Below are positions 17,249 to 25,360 of a stretch of 64,000 nucleotides of DNA, piece by piece. Each line of letters starts with the position of its first letter. Within the stretch, counting starts at the first letter, position 1. This DNA comes from Jejuia pallidilutea (GTDB lineage: Bacteria; Bacteroidota; Bacteroidia; Flavobacteriales; Flavobacteriaceae), in assembly GCF_002973595.1 (NCBI RefSeq), contig NZ_PVEO01000008.1:62001-126000 (forward strand), written 5' to 3'. The notes below the pieces were generated by a model. It ran no database searches, was not told where the DNA came from, and worked only from the letters and a program-made list of their open reading frames with translations. The translations under genes were made by a program, and so were the position numbers.

Positions 17249-17268
17249 GGTATTTAAATAACTAGGAG

Positions 17269-19371
17269 TTAAAACTTATATTGCAAGAAGGCAGAGAGGT
17301 TTCGTCCTGGTTCTGTAATGGGGGTTCTTCCAAAATCTGCTTGGTTTGTAAAAGAAAAGTTTAAGTGGTTGTTGTAAGCTTCATCAAAAGCATTAATTAA
17401 CGCCACTCCTAAAGTGATGCTTTTAATAGGCTTTATACCCAAACGTACATCTAAAGTTTGATAGCCATCAGTTGTAGTTTCTCCAAAACTTCTAGAAATA
17501 TTATCTTGTTTTGAAACTAAGTTATACTGAATATTTCCCCAGAATTTATCCTTTTCAATACCTAAAAATAATCGTGTTGTAAGCGGAGGTGTTAAGGGAA
17601 GAGATTCGGCTAAATCTTTGTTTTTCGCATATACGTAAGCACATTCGGTTTTAAAATAAAAATAATCTAAAAAGTCAACTTGCGCCATAGCTTCAAAACC
17701 AGTTTTATAGGCTTCATCAAGATTTCTAAAAACCTTTGGGTGTCTTGGTTCTGCCATAGGGTTAAACTTTCTGTTTAAAGTTTCATCAACTATACCAACT
17801 ATATAGTTTTCAAAAAACGAATAGTAAAATGAGGCTTCATATTTAAAACTGTTAAATCCGTTTATAAGTGGTTCTCTTCCTTTAAGGCCAATTTCAAACT
17901 GATTGTTAACTTCGGCTTTTAAGTTGGGGTTGCCAATATATTCAAAAGGATCTTGACCAACGTTAAAATGATTGATAAAACGCTCTATCATATTGGCGGA
18001 ACGTACGCCGCGGCCATAAGCAGCTTCTAAAGTAAATTTATCTGAAACTATTTTTTTAATAGACAGAGTACCACTAACATTATGTTCTGTACGCTTTTTT
18101 AAATCGTACAAGGCGGCAAAGTCATCTTCAGGATCTTGTATGTCTGAAACAACATTGTCGTAACGTATTCCTGCAGTAAAAATAGTTTTAGGATTTAGAT
18201 TGTATTTTGCTTCAGTAAATACGCCTATATCGTTAATATAAGAGTCTTGCCAAACCTTGTCGTTAAAAGTCATAGGCATTGGTAAAGGGTTGCCGTTCAT
18301 TACTTTTACCAACCGTGTTCTGCCTCCGTCTCTAGCAATATGCATTGCATCTACACCAGTAAATAGGTTTAATTTTTCTAGTGATCTCCAGTTTAATTCC
18401 AGTTTGCCTCCAAGCGTTGTTGCATCAACTGCTGATGCTGCTTCCATCATTCTAAAAGAGGGCCTATTGTTGTTGGTCATTAAATGGTCTACATAGCTAT
18501 AATATGCTTTTGCGGTTAAAGACTTTAAGGTTTTGCCAATATTGTCTAATGTATAATCTAAAGCCAATATACTGCTATTGTCATATTCTGTATCCATAGG
18601 TAAAGCGGCATGAAGTACATCGCGACCAAAAGATTGTCGCCAATGCGCTTGTAGGCGTTGGTCGCTAGAAAAATTATAGCCTATTTTAATACCGTAGTCT
18701 GTACTTCTAAATGATGAAGGTATTTCTATACCATCGCCATCTTTATAATTTCCAAAATCCCTATAACCTGCATTTGCTACAATATCATATTTTTCTTCAA
18801 TATATTGTATTTGCGCCAAGTTTACTAAAGCGTTGCCGTTACTTTCGTAGCCAGCGGAAACTTTTCCATGCAAACCATAATCTTCATAATCGGGTTTTTG
18901 GGTAACTAAATTAACAATACCTCCAAAAGTGGCACCATACCTTACGGTGTAAGGACCTTTAATAATTTCTATTTTCGAGATTTCTTCAGGAATAATATGC
19001 GTGGTAATGGGGTCCATTCTGTTAGGGCATGCATGCATTGCTTTAGTGCCACCATCGTACTGAATATTTAATTGTTCGTATTGTGCTGCTCTAAACGAAG
19101 GGTCTATAGCATAATTTCCTCTTTTTATAACCGAGAATCCATTAATGTTATTAAATAAATCGGCAACATTTTTAGGTTGCACAATTTTTTCGTCGTATTT
19201 ATTTGCAACAACAGTAAGTACTGGGTCTGTTTTTGTGTTTCCTTTTACAATAACTTCATTAAGCGCTATTGTTTTTTGTGTTGTGGTATCTTTTTGGGTT
19301 TCTTTACTTTTTTGGCCGTAAGATACAGCGGTAATTAGCGTGCATAGAAGCACACTATAAAATGTTTTCAT
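17269..19371 (-). CDS. TonB-dependent outer membrane receptor, possibly for copper
   Basis: A 700-residue receptor with a signal peptide (cleavage after SYGQ), a plug domain at about 45-160 (VIVKGN, then IEIIKGPYTVRYGATFGGIVNL) and a 22-strand-type beta-barrel ending in aromatic LSAFLQYKF. In the plug, HACPNRMDPITTHI places C115 and M119 in the spacing CxxxM that OprC of Pseudomonas uses to bind copper. That resemblance, plus a Cys-rich small protein immediately upstream, suggests a metal substrate, most likely copper. No carboxypeptidase-like N-terminal domain or SusD partner is present, which argues against glycan uptake. The family is certain, the substrate inferred. Confidence 0.88.
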   Translation of the reverse strand: MKTFYSVLLCTLITAVSYGQKSKETQKDTTTQKTIALNEVIVKGNTKTDPVLTVVANKYDEKIVQPKNVADLFNNINGFSVIKRGNYAIDPSFRAAQYEQLNIQYDGGTKAMHACPNRMDPITTHIIPEEISKIEIIKGPYTVRYGATFGGIVNLVTQKPDYEDYGLHGKVSAGYESNGNALVNLAQIQYIEEKYDIVANAGYRDFGNYKDGDGIEIPSSFRSTDYGIKIGYNFSSDQRLQAHWRQSFGRDVLHAALPMDTEYDNSSILALDYTLDNIGKTLKSLTAKAYYSYVDHLMTNNNRPSFRMMEAASAVDATTLGGKLELNWRSLEKLNLFTGVDAMHIARDGGRTRLVKVMNGNPLPMPMTFNDKVWQDSYINDIGVFTEAKYNLNPKTIFTAGIRYDNVVSDIQDPEDDFAALYDLKKRTEHNVSGTLSIKKIVSDKFTLEAAYGRGVRSANMIERFINHFNVGQDPFEYIGNPNLKAEVNNQFEIGLKGREPLINGFNSFKYEASFYYSFFENYIVGIVDETLNRKFNPMAEPRHPKVFRNLDEAYKTGFEAMAQVDFLDYFYFKTECAYVYAKNKDLAESLPLTPPLTTRLFLGIEKDKFWGNIQYNLVSKQDNISRSFGETTTDGYQTLDVRLGIKPIKSITLGVALINAFDEAYNNHLNFSFTNQADFGRTPITEPGRNLSAFLQYKF

Positions 19372-19423
19372 TTACAGTAATTTAATTTTTTAACTTATGA
19401 AATTTGGGTAGTATATACTACTT

Positions 19424-19816
19424 CTAAGATAAAGTGTACTGTATTCTTGGGGGATGAAAAAAACTGTAAGTGTTTATAAATGAATATAAATTTTTGTAGC
19501 TTATGGAAGCTGGTTTTTTATTGTAAATTATTTTAGGAAATACAAACTCTGAATTATGGCTAGGGTAAAGCGTAATTTCCTTAAAATCGATAATGCTTTC
19601 GGGAGTGTTTTGTTTATTGTCTTGCGATTTAGCCACCTTTTTTAAATGACATTTCCCGTTACATTGTAATTCGGGCTGGTCTTTGTTTTCACATAGTTTT
19701 TCTATAAAACCTATAGGGTCTAATTCATAGTAACCATAAGTTAAAGATACTTTAATGCTATTAATTAGTATTAAAGCACTTAAAAAAACAAAAACTATTG
19801 GTGCGCCTACTTTCAT
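19424..19816 (-). CDS. Small membrane protein with CENKDQPELQCNGKCHLKK motif, TonB receptor partner
   Basis: The protein has 130 residues. A hydrophobic N-terminal segment (about 7-25) is followed by a conserved stretch holding three cysteines: FIEKLCEN, then LQCNGKCHLKKVAK. The CxxxCH spacing is suited to metal binding. The gene precedes the TonB receptor by 52 bases on the same strand. In proteobacteria, copper receptors are often linked to a small DUF2946 protein of similar size; this one seems an analogue, not a clear homologue. A TATATTTG box (19824-19831, minus) lies only seven bases before the ATG. Confidence 0.78.
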   Translation of the reverse strand: MKVGAPIVFVFLSALILINSIKVSLTYGYYELDPIGFIEKLCENKDQPELQCNGKCHLKKVAKSQDNKQNTPESIIDFKEITLYPSHNSEFVFPKIIYNKKPASISYKNLYSFINTYSFFHPPRIQYTLS

Positions 19817-19956
19817 TATGCTGCAAATATATAATAGGTTGTTGCTTTTTATATAACTTTTTATCGCTTTTTTTAAGCTAATCGAATTCTATAACTTGTG
19901 TTGCTTGCCTACCTATATTTTTATTTTGAATTTCTTAATATAAAATGATTTTTTGA

Positions 19957-19970
19957 GCAACTTTGGTTAC
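19957..19970. promoter_or_regulatory. Crp/Fnr-type dyad upstream of peroxiredoxin
   Basis: GCAAC-TTTG-GTTAC, one mismatch from the GTAAC-N4-GTTAC dyad. It lies 22 bases before TATATTTG (19993-20000), a match to the -7 consensus, and 58 bases before the ATG. Confidence 0.65.
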
Positions 19971-20027
19971 ATAGTTAAATACTATACAATATTATATTTG
20001 CTATAAATAATACAAATAGTATAAATT

Positions 20028-20696
20028 ATGAATACAATAGAAACAGTACAAGAACAAGAATTTTATTCAATGCCAAGAATTGGCGACCAAGCGCCAGATT
20101 TTGAAGCGGTAACTACCAAGGGGAAAATTAAGTTATCAGACTTTGCAAAAGATAAATGGATTGTTATGTTTTCGCATCCAGCAGATTTTACGCCAGTTTG
20201 TACCACAGAAATGAGTGGATTTGCCACTAGAAAAAATGAATTTGATGCACTAAACACAGAGTTGCTAGGCTTAAGTATAGACAGCATTCATGCACATTTA
20301 GGTTGGGTACAAAATGTGAGGGAAAATACAGGGGTATATTTTGATTTTCCTATTATAGCAGATTTAGATATGAAAGTATCTAAGCGCTATGGCATGTTAC
20401 AGCCAAATGAAAGTGAAACTGCGGCTGTACGAGCAGTGTTTTTTATAGATCCTAAGAAAAAAATTAGACTAATAATGTACTATCCTTTAAATGTGGGTAG
20501 AAACATGAACGAAATTTTAAGAGCTCTAGAAGCTTTACAAACCTCTGATAAACACAAGGTAGCAATGCCTCTAGATTGGAAAAAAGGGGATAAAGTAATA
20601 GTAGGCCCACCAAAAACTTTAGATGAGTTAAATGAAAGAATTGCAGACGATTCACTTGAAAAAGTAGACTGGTATTTAGCTAAGAAAAACTTATAA
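20028..20696 (+). CDS. 1-Cys peroxiredoxin (Prx6 type)
   Basis: Reduces peroxides with a peroxidatic cysteine. The 222-residue protein has the active site HPADFTPVCTTE with Cys58; no other cysteine is present, so it belongs to the 1-Cys class. The conserved Arg block (AAVRAVFFIDPKKKIR) and the Prx6 C-terminal extension (MPLDWKKGDKVIVGPP) are present. It is followed by a terminator and then by a metallo-beta-lactamase/rhodanese gene. The upstream dyad joins it to the Crp/Fnr group. Some Prx6 proteins reduce persulfides, which would fit this context, but the sequence does not prove it. Confidence 0.93.
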   Translation: MNTIETVQEQEFYSMPRIGDQAPDFEAVTTKGKIKLSDFAKDKWIVMFSHPADFTPVCTTEMSGFATRKNEFDALNTELLGLSIDSIHAHLGWVQNVRENTGVYFDFPIIADLDMKVSKRYGMLQPNESETAAVRAVFFIDPKKKIRLIMYYPLNVGRNMNEILRALEALQTSDKHKVAMPLDWKKGDKVIVGPPKTLDELNERIADDSLEKVDWYLAKKNL

Positions 20697-20705
20697 AATA
20701 CTCTT

Positions 20706-20746
20706 AAAAAATCGGTCTTCTCTTAAAGTTTAGACCGATTTTTTTT
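20706..20746 (+). terminator. Terminator after peroxiredoxin
   Basis: AAATCGGTCT (20709-20718) pairs with AGACCGATTT (20732-20741), followed by T residues. The next gene begins 34 bases later without an obvious strong promoter, so partial readthrough is likely. Confidence 0.87.
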
Positions 20747-20779
20747 ATCTTATTTTCAACAAAATCAAAACTAAAAAAA

Positions 20780-22120
20780 ATGAATATTACTCAATTTGAA
20801 GATAAACCATTAGCGCATTACTCTTATACAATAATTAGTGATAATAAAATGGCAATTGTCGATCCTTCCAGAGATCCAAAACCTTACTATAAACTAGCAG
20901 AAAAAGAAAATGCAAAAATAGTTGCAGTTTTTGAAACTCACCCACATGCAGATTTTGTGAGCAGTCATTTGCAAATCCATAAAGAAACAGGTGCAACAAT
21001 TTTTGTAAGCAAATTAGTTGGTGCTAATTATCCACATAAAACCTTTGATGATGGTGATGTTTTTAAATTAGGAAGCATTCAGTTTTCAGCAATAAATACA
21101 CCAGGTCACTCACCAGATAGTATTACAATTATTGCAAAAAATAACGCAGATTACGCCATGTTTTCTGGAGACACGTTGTTTATTGGTGATGTTGGTCGTC
21201 CAGATTTACGCGAAAAAGCTGGAAACATGAAAGCCAAACGCGAAGAATTAGCCAAAAGTATGTACCAAACCATGCAAACAAAATTTAACGATTTACCAGA
21301 CAATACAATAGTTTATCCAGCACATGGGGCAGGTTCGCTTTGTGGTAAAAACTTGAGTAAAGATGCCTCTAGCACTTTGGGTAGAGAGCGTAAGGAGAAC
21401 TGGGCTTTTAAAAACCTAACAGAAGACGATTTTGTTAATCACATTTTAAAAGATCAACCTTTTATTCCTTCATATTTTGGATACAATGTAGATATAAATA
21501 AAGTTGGAGCAAAAGCCTATGAACAGTCAATTTCAGAAGCAAAATTTCAATTTAAAGCGGGTAGTTTTGAAGATAACGCTATAATTATTGATGTTAGAAA
21601 TGAAGCCGATTTCAAAAAAAATCATTTAAAAGGTAGCATCAACATTATGGCTAAAACCGAAAATGATAAGTTCGAAACTTGGCTAGGATCTATCGTAAAG
21701 CCAGAAGAAGCATTTTGTGTGGTTTTAAATTCAGTTGAAGATAAAGATGAAATATTACATCGTATTGCAAAAATTGGTTATGAAAATCAATTAAAAGGGA
21801 CATTAACTTTAGATGATTCTTCTTTTGAAAGTACAGAAACATTGGATTTAGCAGATTTTAAAAACAATACAGATGAATATACTATCGTAGATATTAGAAA
21901 CAAAAGTGAAGTAGAAGAAGGTAAGTTTTTTGATAATGCCATTTCAATTCCATTAAATGAATTAAGAGACTCTGAAGAAGATATTCCTACAGACAAACCC
22001 ATAGTGGTTCATTGTGCTGGTGGTTATAGAAGTGCCGCAGGAAGTAGTATTGTTGCCACTTTAAAAACAAAAACTAAGGTTTACGATTTAGGTGAAACCG
22101 TAAAGGAGTTTAAAGGCTAA
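20780..22120 (+). CDS. CstB-like persulfide dioxygenase/rhodanese protein (copy 1)
   Basis: The protein has 446 residues in three parts. A metallo-beta-lactamase domain (1-245) carries THPHADFVSSH, GHSPDS and GDTLFIGDVGRPDL, matching ETHE1-type persulfide dioxygenases. A first rhodanese-like domain (about 255-345) has no cysteine at the active loop (VLNSVEDKD) and is a pseudo-rhodanese. A second rhodanese (about 350-446) keeps the active cysteine in HCAGGYRS. This order and length are those of CstB of Staphylococcus aureus. Proposed role: oxidation of persulfides to sulfite or thiosulfate. It is 28% or so shorter in the inter-domain region than its paralogue at 49 kb only by a few residues; both look functional. 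Confidence 0.87.
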   Translation: MNITQFEDKPLAHYSYTIISDNKMAIVDPSRDPKPYYKLAEKENAKIVAVFETHPHADFVSSHLQIHKETGATIFVSKLVGANYPHKTFDDGDVFKLGSIQFSAINTPGHSPDSITIIAKNNADYAMFSGDTLFIGDVGRPDLREKAGNMKAKREELAKSMYQTMQTKFNDLPDNTIVYPAHGAGSLCGKNLSKDASSTLGRERKENWAFKNLTEDDFVNHILKDQPFIPSYFGYNVDINKVGAKAYEQSISEAKFQFKAGSFEDNAIIIDVRNEADFKKNHLKGSINIMAKTENDKFETWLGSIVKPEEAFCVVLNSVEDKDEILHRIAKIGYENQLKGTLTLDDSSFESTETLDLADFKNNTDEYTIVDIRNKSEVEEGKFFDNAISIPLNELRDSEEDIPTDKPIVVHCAGGYRSAAGSSIVATLKTKTKVYDLGETVKEFKG

Positions 22121-22189
22121 ACTTAGAGTTCCTATTATGTTTATGGTGTTTCAAATCTAGTTTTTTAACACCGTTAATTTTATTTTTAT

Positions 22190-22203
22190 GTAATAAACAT
22201 TGC
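22190..22203. promoter_or_regulatory. Degenerate Crp/Fnr-type dyad upstream of cydA
   Basis: GTAAT-AAAC-ATTGC matches 7 of 10 dyad positions. On its own it would be ignored, but 22 bases separate it from the -7 box TATTTTTG (22226-22233), the same as at the better sites. Confidence 0.45.
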
Positions 22204-22225
22204 ATAAACAAATTATACAGAATTG

Positions 22226-22233
22226 TATTTTTG
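22226..22233 (+). promoter_or_regulatory. -7 box of the cydAB operon
   Basis: TATTTTTG is a perfect TAnnTTTG match. Transcription should start near 22240. An in-frame upstream codon at 22223 lies inside the promoter, which decides the start of cydA in favour of 22250. Confidence 0.7.
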
Positions 22234-22249
22234 TGTAAAATTTATAGTT

Positions 22250-23605
22250 ATGGATGTAGAGATTTTAGCCAGAATTCAATTTGCCTTTACCATTGCCTTT
22301 CATTACATCTATCCGCCACTTAGTATAGGTTTGGGGCTAATTATGGTTATTATGGAAGGTTTGTATTTAAAAACCGGAAAGAAAGCATATGAAGTTTTAA
22401 CACGTTTTTGGCTTAAGATATTTGCTGTAACTTTTGGTATTGGTGTTGCAACGGGTATTATAATGGAGTTTGAGTTTGGTACTAATTGGGCAGTTTACTC
22501 AAGGTATGTTGGCGATATTTTTGGAAGTGCTTTGGCTGCAGAAGGCTTATTTGCATTTGGTCTAGAAAGTGCTTTTTTGGGGGTTTTAATTTTTGGTTGG
22601 AATCGTGTATCTCCAAAAGTTCACTTTATCTCAACAATAGGTGTGTTTTTAGGCTCTATGTTCTCAGCAGTTTGGATTGTTGTTGCTAATAGTTGGCAAC
22701 AAACACCTGCAGGTTACCATATAGTTGGGGAAGGATTTAATGCGCGTGCAGAAGTTACCGATTTTTGGGCCATGGTGTTTAATCCATCAAGTGTAGATAG
22801 AATTATTCATGTATGGCAAGGTGCGTTTTTAGCTGGTGCATTTTTGGTGCTAAGCGTTCATGCTTATTATTTGTTAAAAGGCAGGTATGTTGAAATTTCA
22901 AAAAAAGCTTTTAAAATTGCTTTAGGTGTTGCAACAATAGTTTCATTTTCTCAATTAATATCTGGTCATAGTTCTGCCGATGGTGTTGCTGTTAACCAGC
23001 CTGCTAAATTAGCAGCAATGGAAGGGCATTACCAAGCCTCTGCTCCCGCCGATTTGTATTTGTTTGGTTGGGTAAATAACGATACTCAAGAAGTTTCAGG
23101 TGTTAGTATTCCCGGAGGATTATCTTTTTTAGTAGATCAAGATTTTGAAGCTCCAATAACTGGCTTAAATGCTTTTCCAGAAGAAGATAGGCCAGGGCAG
23201 GTTAATGCTGTTTTTCAGTTTTACCACATTATGGTGTCTATAGGGTTGTTTTTAATAGCATTAACCCTATACGCTAGCTTTTTATGGTGGAAGGGAAAAC
23301 TATTCGATAAGAAATGGCTCTTAAAGATTTTTGCATTCTCTGTGCTCTTGCCTCAAATAGCTAATCAAGTAGGTTGGTTTGCAGCAGAAATGGGTAGACA
23401 ACCTTGGATTGTTTATGGTCATTTAAGAACAGATGAAGGCTTCTCGCAAGAGGTGTCTTCTAATCAAATTCTATTTTCACTAATATTATTTTTGGTGGTT
23501 TACACAATATTGTTTTTGTTATTTATATACACTGTAAATAAGAAAATAAAGCATGGGCCTTACGATGAAGCTAAAAACCCGAATGAATTTTTAAAATACG
23601 TTTAA
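22250..23605 (+). CDS. cydA: Cytochrome bd ubiquinol oxidase subunit I
   Basis: Catalytic subunit of the high-affinity terminal oxidase cytochrome bd. From ATG 22250 (MDVEILARIQFAF) it has 451 residues. The haem b595/d ligand region is at the N-terminus (FHYIYPPLSIG), with SGHSSADGVAVNQPAKLAAMEGHY for quinol binding and GRQPWIVYGHLRT near the end. The quinol loop is of the short type. Cytochrome bd resists sulfide, which inhibits haem-copper oxidases; the position beside peroxiredoxin and a persulfide dioxygenase therefore makes sense. The upstream dyad suggests Crp/Fnr control. Confidence 0.96.
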   Translation: MDVEILARIQFAFTIAFHYIYPPLSIGLGLIMVIMEGLYLKTGKKAYEVLTRFWLKIFAVTFGIGVATGIIMEFEFGTNWAVYSRYVGDIFGSALAAEGLFAFGLESAFLGVLIFGWNRVSPKVHFISTIGVFLGSMFSAVWIVVANSWQQTPAGYHIVGEGFNARAEVTDFWAMVFNPSSVDRIIHVWQGAFLAGAFLVLSVHAYYLLKGRYVEISKKAFKIALGVATIVSFSQLISGHSSADGVAVNQPAKLAAMEGHYQASAPADLYLFGWVNNDTQEVSGVSIPGGLSFLVDQDFEAPITGLNAFPEEDRPGQVNAVFQFYHIMVSIGLFLIALTLYASFLWWKGKLFDKKWLLKIFAFSVLLPQIANQVGWFAAEMGRQPWIVYGHLRTDEGFSQEVSSNQILFSLILFLVVYTILFLLFIYTVNKKIKHGPYDEAKNPNEFLKYV

Positions 23606-23615
23606 TAAAATAACT

Positions 23616-24653
23616 ATGGAAACTATCTTAGGATTAGATTACCCAACACTTTGGTATTTAGTAGTAGGCTTATTATTTTCAGGTTATGCTATTTTAGAAG
23701 GATTTGATTATGGTGCGGGCGCATGGCATTTATTTTTAAGAAAAGATTTAAGTCGTCGCATAGCTATTAATGCTATAGGTCCGCTATGGGATGCCAACCA
23801 AGTATGGTTAATTATAGGTGGTGGTGCTTTATTTGCAGGGTTTCCAGTAATGTATGCAACTATGTTATCTTCAATGTACGTGCCTTTTATGTTGTTTTTA
23901 ATGTTGCTAGTGTTGCGTTCTTCAGCAATAAAATTTAGAAGCGCCGAAAAAATGTTATGGTGGCGAAAAACTTGGGATATTATTTATTTTATATCAAATA
24001 CATTAATAGCTTTTTTATTAGGTGTTGTTTTAGCTAATATTTTACAGGGTTTTGAGCTGCATGAGAATTTTTCTTATAAGGGTGGAATTTTCTTTTCATT
24101 TCTTAGTCCTTATTCTGTTATGGTTGGTTTTACAACTTTGTCTGTATTCATGACACAGGGTGCTATTTTTTTATTATTGAAAACCGAGGGGCGTTTACAT
24201 ACCAGATTAACCTTTTTGTTAAAAAGAGGTATGGTTTTATTTCTCATTAGTTTTGCGGTAACCTCTACATATACGTTAACTTTTTTACCAGGAGTAATTA
24301 ATAAATTTAAAGAAACCCCTATATTTTTTATTCTCCCAGTTTTGGCTTTTTTAGCTGTAGCAAATGTACCAAGGCTAGTCTCAAAGAAAAAGTATGCCCA
24401 TGCACTTGTCTTCTCATCGTTAACAATGGCATTTTTATTAATGCTGGTAGCATTTCAATTGTATCCCGTATTAATTCCCTCTACTGTAGACCCTAAATAT
24501 AGCGTAACTATTTATAATGCCGCATCGTCTCAAAAATCATTAGGCATTATGCTAACTATAGTTTTAATAGGCGCACCACTTTTGGCGGGATATTTCTTGT
24601 TCTTATATAAAACATTTCATGGCAAAGTAAAGTTGGATGATACTAGTTATTAA
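23616..24653 (+). CDS. cydB: Cytochrome bd ubiquinol oxidase subunit II
   Basis: The membrane partner of CydA, 345 residues with eight or nine transmembrane helices. The start YPTLWYLVVGLLFSGYAILEGFDYGAGAWH is characteristic, as is GPLWDANQVWLI near 55-66. It follows cydA after ten bases and ends before a clear terminator. No CydX-like or cydDC genes are nearby. Confidence 0.96.
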   Translation: METILGLDYPTLWYLVVGLLFSGYAILEGFDYGAGAWHLFLRKDLSRRIAINAIGPLWDANQVWLIIGGGALFAGFPVMYATMLSSMYVPFMLFLMLLVLRSSAIKFRSAEKMLWWRKTWDIIYFISNTLIAFLLGVVLANILQGFELHENFSYKGGIFFSFLSPYSVMVGFTTLSVFMTQGAIFLLLKTEGRLHTRLTFLLKRGMVLFLISFAVTSTYTLTFLPGVINKFKETPIFFILPVLAFLAVANVPRLVSKKKYAHALVFSSLTMAFLLMLVAFQLYPVLIPSTVDPKYSVTIYNAASSQKSLGIMLTIVLIGAPLLAGYFLFLYKTFHGKVKLDDTSY

Positions 24654-24670
24654 ATAAATTTAAGCTAAAA

Positions 24671-24704
24671 AATAATCAAACACGTTTAAGTTTGATTATT
24701 TTTT
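24671..24704 (+). terminator. Terminator after cydB
   Basis: AATAATCAAAC (24671-24681) pairs perfectly with GTTTGATTATT (24690-24700), followed by four further T residues. It closes cydAB, just before the promoter of the TetR gene. Confidence 0.9.
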
Positions 24705-24705
24705 G

Positions 24706-24733
24706 TAAATTTGTTAACCAAATGGTTAAACCA
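24706..24733. promoter_or_regulatory. Promoter and overlapping palindromic operator of the TetR efflux operon
   Basis: The -7 box TAAATTTG (24706-24713) abuts TTAACCA-AA-TGGTTAA (24714-24729). A second dyad, TGGTT-A-AACCA (24723-24733), shares one arm. The overlap with the transcription start region is what an autorepressing TetR protein needs. Confidence 0.72.
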
Positions 24734-24743
24734 TATAGTTAAT

Positions 24744-25358
24744 ATGAAAAAGACAAAAGACGAAAATACTGAAGAGCAAATATTAAATGCTGCTAAAAAC
24801 GTGTTTCAGGCCAAAGGAATGGATGGTGCGCGTATGCAGGAAATTGCAGATAAAGCAGGGATTAACAAAGCCATGTTACACTACTATTACAGAAATAAGC
24901 AATTACTGTTTGAAGCTGTTTTTAATAATGCTTTTTCATTGTTGGCACCACAATTAAATACTGTTTTAAATGACAATTCTTCTATTGATGAAAAAATAAA
25001 AAACTTTACATCAAACTATATTTCATTTATAATTAAGCATCCTTATTTGCCAAATTTTATCATTCAGGAATTAAATAGAAATGAAGATTTTATAATGAAG
25101 TTAAAAGAGAATAAAAGTTTTCCAAACATTGAGAAGTTCAAAAAACAGGTAGATAAAGAGGTTAGGAATGGTTTAATAAAATCCATTAGTGCAGAACAAT
25201 TATTTATCAATATTATGGCTTTAAATATCTTTCCATTTGTTGCAAAACCACTAATCATGGCATTCACAAATACAGATAATGAGCACTACAAACAACTTAT
25301 GGAAGATCGAAAAACCGAAGTTGCTAATTTCATTATTAATTCCATAAAGGTTCTCTAA
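24744..25358 (+). CDS. TetR family repressor of the ABC efflux operon
   Basis: From ATG 24744 (MKKTKDENTEEQI) the protein has 204 residues. The helix-turn-helix is clear: QILNAAKNVFQAKGMDGARMQEIADKAGINKAMLHYYYRNK, in the first 60 residues. The C-terminal ligand domain is Asn/Ile/Phe-rich without a known signature. An in-frame start at 24711 would lie within the operator and is rejected. It is three bases upstream of the TolC gene, so repressor and pump are co-transcribed. Confidence 0.92.
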   Translation: MKKTKDENTEEQILNAAKNVFQAKGMDGARMQEIADKAGINKAMLHYYYRNKQLLFEAVFNNAFSLLAPQLNTVLNDNSSIDEKIKNFTSNYISFIIKHPYLPNFIIQELNRNEDFIMKLKENKSFPNIEKFKKQVDKEVRNGLIKSISAEQLFINIMALNIFPFVAKPLIMAFTNTDNEHYKQLMEDRKTEVANFIINSIKVL

Positions 25359-25360
25359 AA

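Noticed and set aside
22223-22249. Upstream in-frame start of cydA
   Set aside because: It overlaps the perfect -7 box TATTTTTG; homology begins at MDVEILARIQ from 22250.
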